From DATKCJ01 sp035513275 (GTDB lineage Bacteria; Verrucomicrobiota; Verrucomicrobiia; Opitutales; Opitutaceae): 6,403 nucleotides of DNA. The notes under the pieces are model-generated. The model ran no database searches, was not told the DNA's origin, and saw only the letters and a list, made by a program, of their open reading frames with translations. Every line of letters begins with the position of its first letter. Position 1 is the first letter of the stretch. The stretch covers positions 1 through 6,403 of the forward strand of contig DATKCJ010000467.1 of NCBI GenBank assembly GCA_035513275.1, written 5' to 3'. Shown in pieces: positions 5,951 to 6,403 of this stretch. A program made the position numbers and the translations under genes.

Positions 5951-5963
5951 GAACGAGTCGTTC
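5951..5963. promoter_or_regulatory. 13-bp perfect palindrome between permease and hemE
   Basis: GAACGA, a central G, then TCGTTC form a perfect odd-length palindrome that ends two bases short of the permease stop codon on the hemE side. It may be an operator for hemE or a small hairpin. It differs from a Gram-positive LexA box (GAAC-N4-GTTC) by having five bases between the GAAC and GTTC cores. I know of no matching Fur or Zur consensus. Confidence 0.3.
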
Positions 5964-5965
5964 TC

Positions 5966-6403
5966 TCACTCCCTCGAGTGGACGACTGCGCGCGCCTCGC
6001 GCATCTGGCGCAGTATTTTCGAGAGCGCACCGTAGCGCGGGCTCGCCACCGCAGACACGATGAACCCGGCGCCGAGGCAAATCACGATCGCAGAACCGCT
6101 CGGCCAGCCCACGTGGTAGCTCACGAGGATTCCCGCGACCGACCCGGCCACCGCGACCGCAGCCGCGCACACGAACATGCTGCGCAACCGGTCGCACCAA
6201 AGATAGGCCGTCACCGCCGGGAGCAGGAACAACCCGAGCGCGAGGACGATCCCCATCGATTGCAACGCTGCCACGAGGTTGACGACAGTGAGCGCGAGAA
6301 TGCCAAGATGAACGAGTCCACCGCGGCCGCCTGTCGCGCGGTGAAATACAGGGTCGAAAGTTTCGAGGACGATTCCGCGATGAAACGCGAGGAACACGGT
6401 GAG
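5966..6403 (-). CDS. Metal ABC transporter permease, ABC-3 (ZnuB/MntB-like) family, C-terminal part
   Basis: The - strand frame is open from the window edge to a TGA at 5966-5968 and gives the last 145 residues. A GTG at 6395-6397 is open to use as a start, but the frame continues past the edge and the family is about 270-290 residues long, so the gene is partial. The family signature is clear: a soluble FDPVFHRATG-like segment at about 16-25, and a long hydrophobic stretch with LQSMGIVLALGLFLLPAVTA at about 45-64 followed by CDRL. Further membrane segments lie near 72-92 and 95-116; the second begins with the WPSGSAIVI pattern typical of ABC-3 permeases. This subunit forms the inner-membrane channel of a Zn, Mn or Fe importer with an ATPase and a binding protein, which should lie further upstream outside the window. 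The exact metal cannot be read from this fragment. hemE follows after 59 bases. Confidence 0.9.
   Translation of the reverse strand, partial: LTVFLAFHRGIVLETFDPVFHRATGGRGGLVHLGILALTVVNLVAALQSMGIVLALGLFLLPAVTAYLWCDRLRSMFVCAAAVAVAGSVAGILVSYHVGWPSGSAIVICLGAGFIVSAVASPRYGALSKILRQMREARAVVHSRE

Noticed and set aside
5951..5963. LexA (SOS) box in front of hemE
   Set aside because: The dyad has five bases between GAAC and GTTC, where the Gram-positive box has four, and hemE is not an expected SOS gene.
5907..6200. In-frame N-terminal extension of hemE up to 6200
   Set aside because: The extra residues are Arg/Gly-rich, overlap the permease gene and have no counterpart in HemE. The family start fits MNSRERF at 5906.

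Overview
The window looks like an ordinary housekeeping stretch of a high-GC Gram-negative chromosome. The best guess is Verrucomicrobiota, near Opitutaceae. This rests on protein style, on start sites without clear Shine-Dalgarno sequences, and on a TraR/DksA-type gene directly in front of lspA. The lineage is inferred from reading alone and was not tested by a search. I saw no defence system, transposase, CRISPR array, tRNA or rRNA.

Layout, left to right. Bases 1-117 are the C-terminal end of a yicC-type gene on the + strand. Bases 118-439 are a gene-free convergent intergenic region. Its notable content is two near-identical 21-bp palindromes that together form a perfect 23-bp inverted repeat. 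Everything else is on the - strand. Read in its own direction from the right edge, the order is: the C-terminal part of an ABC-3 family metal transporter permease (window edge to 5966), hemE (5906-4875), ileS (4762-1922), a TraR/DksA-type regulator with a long Lys/Ala/Pro-rich tail (1911-952), and lspA (946-440).

The ileS, regulator and lspA genes are packed with gaps of 10 and 5 bases and are probably one operon. A good candidate promoter (TTGACA, 16-base spacer, TACGGT) sits just in front of ileS and would give a leader of only about 10 bases. hemE is separated from ileS by 112 bases and follows the permease by 59 bases. That 59-base gap holds an unusual 3 x 8-bp pyrimidine-rich tandem repeat abutting the hemE start, and a 13-bp palindrome.

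Functionally the operon couples isoleucyl-tRNA synthesis, a putative RNA-polymerase-binding regulator and lipoprotein maturation. hemE supplies tetrapyrrole synthesis, and the permease imports a divalent metal, probably Zn, Mn or Fe. The points most worth a second look are the paired palindromes, the regulator that has lost three of four zinc-finger cysteines and gained a histone-H1-like tail, and the repeat structure at the hemE start.
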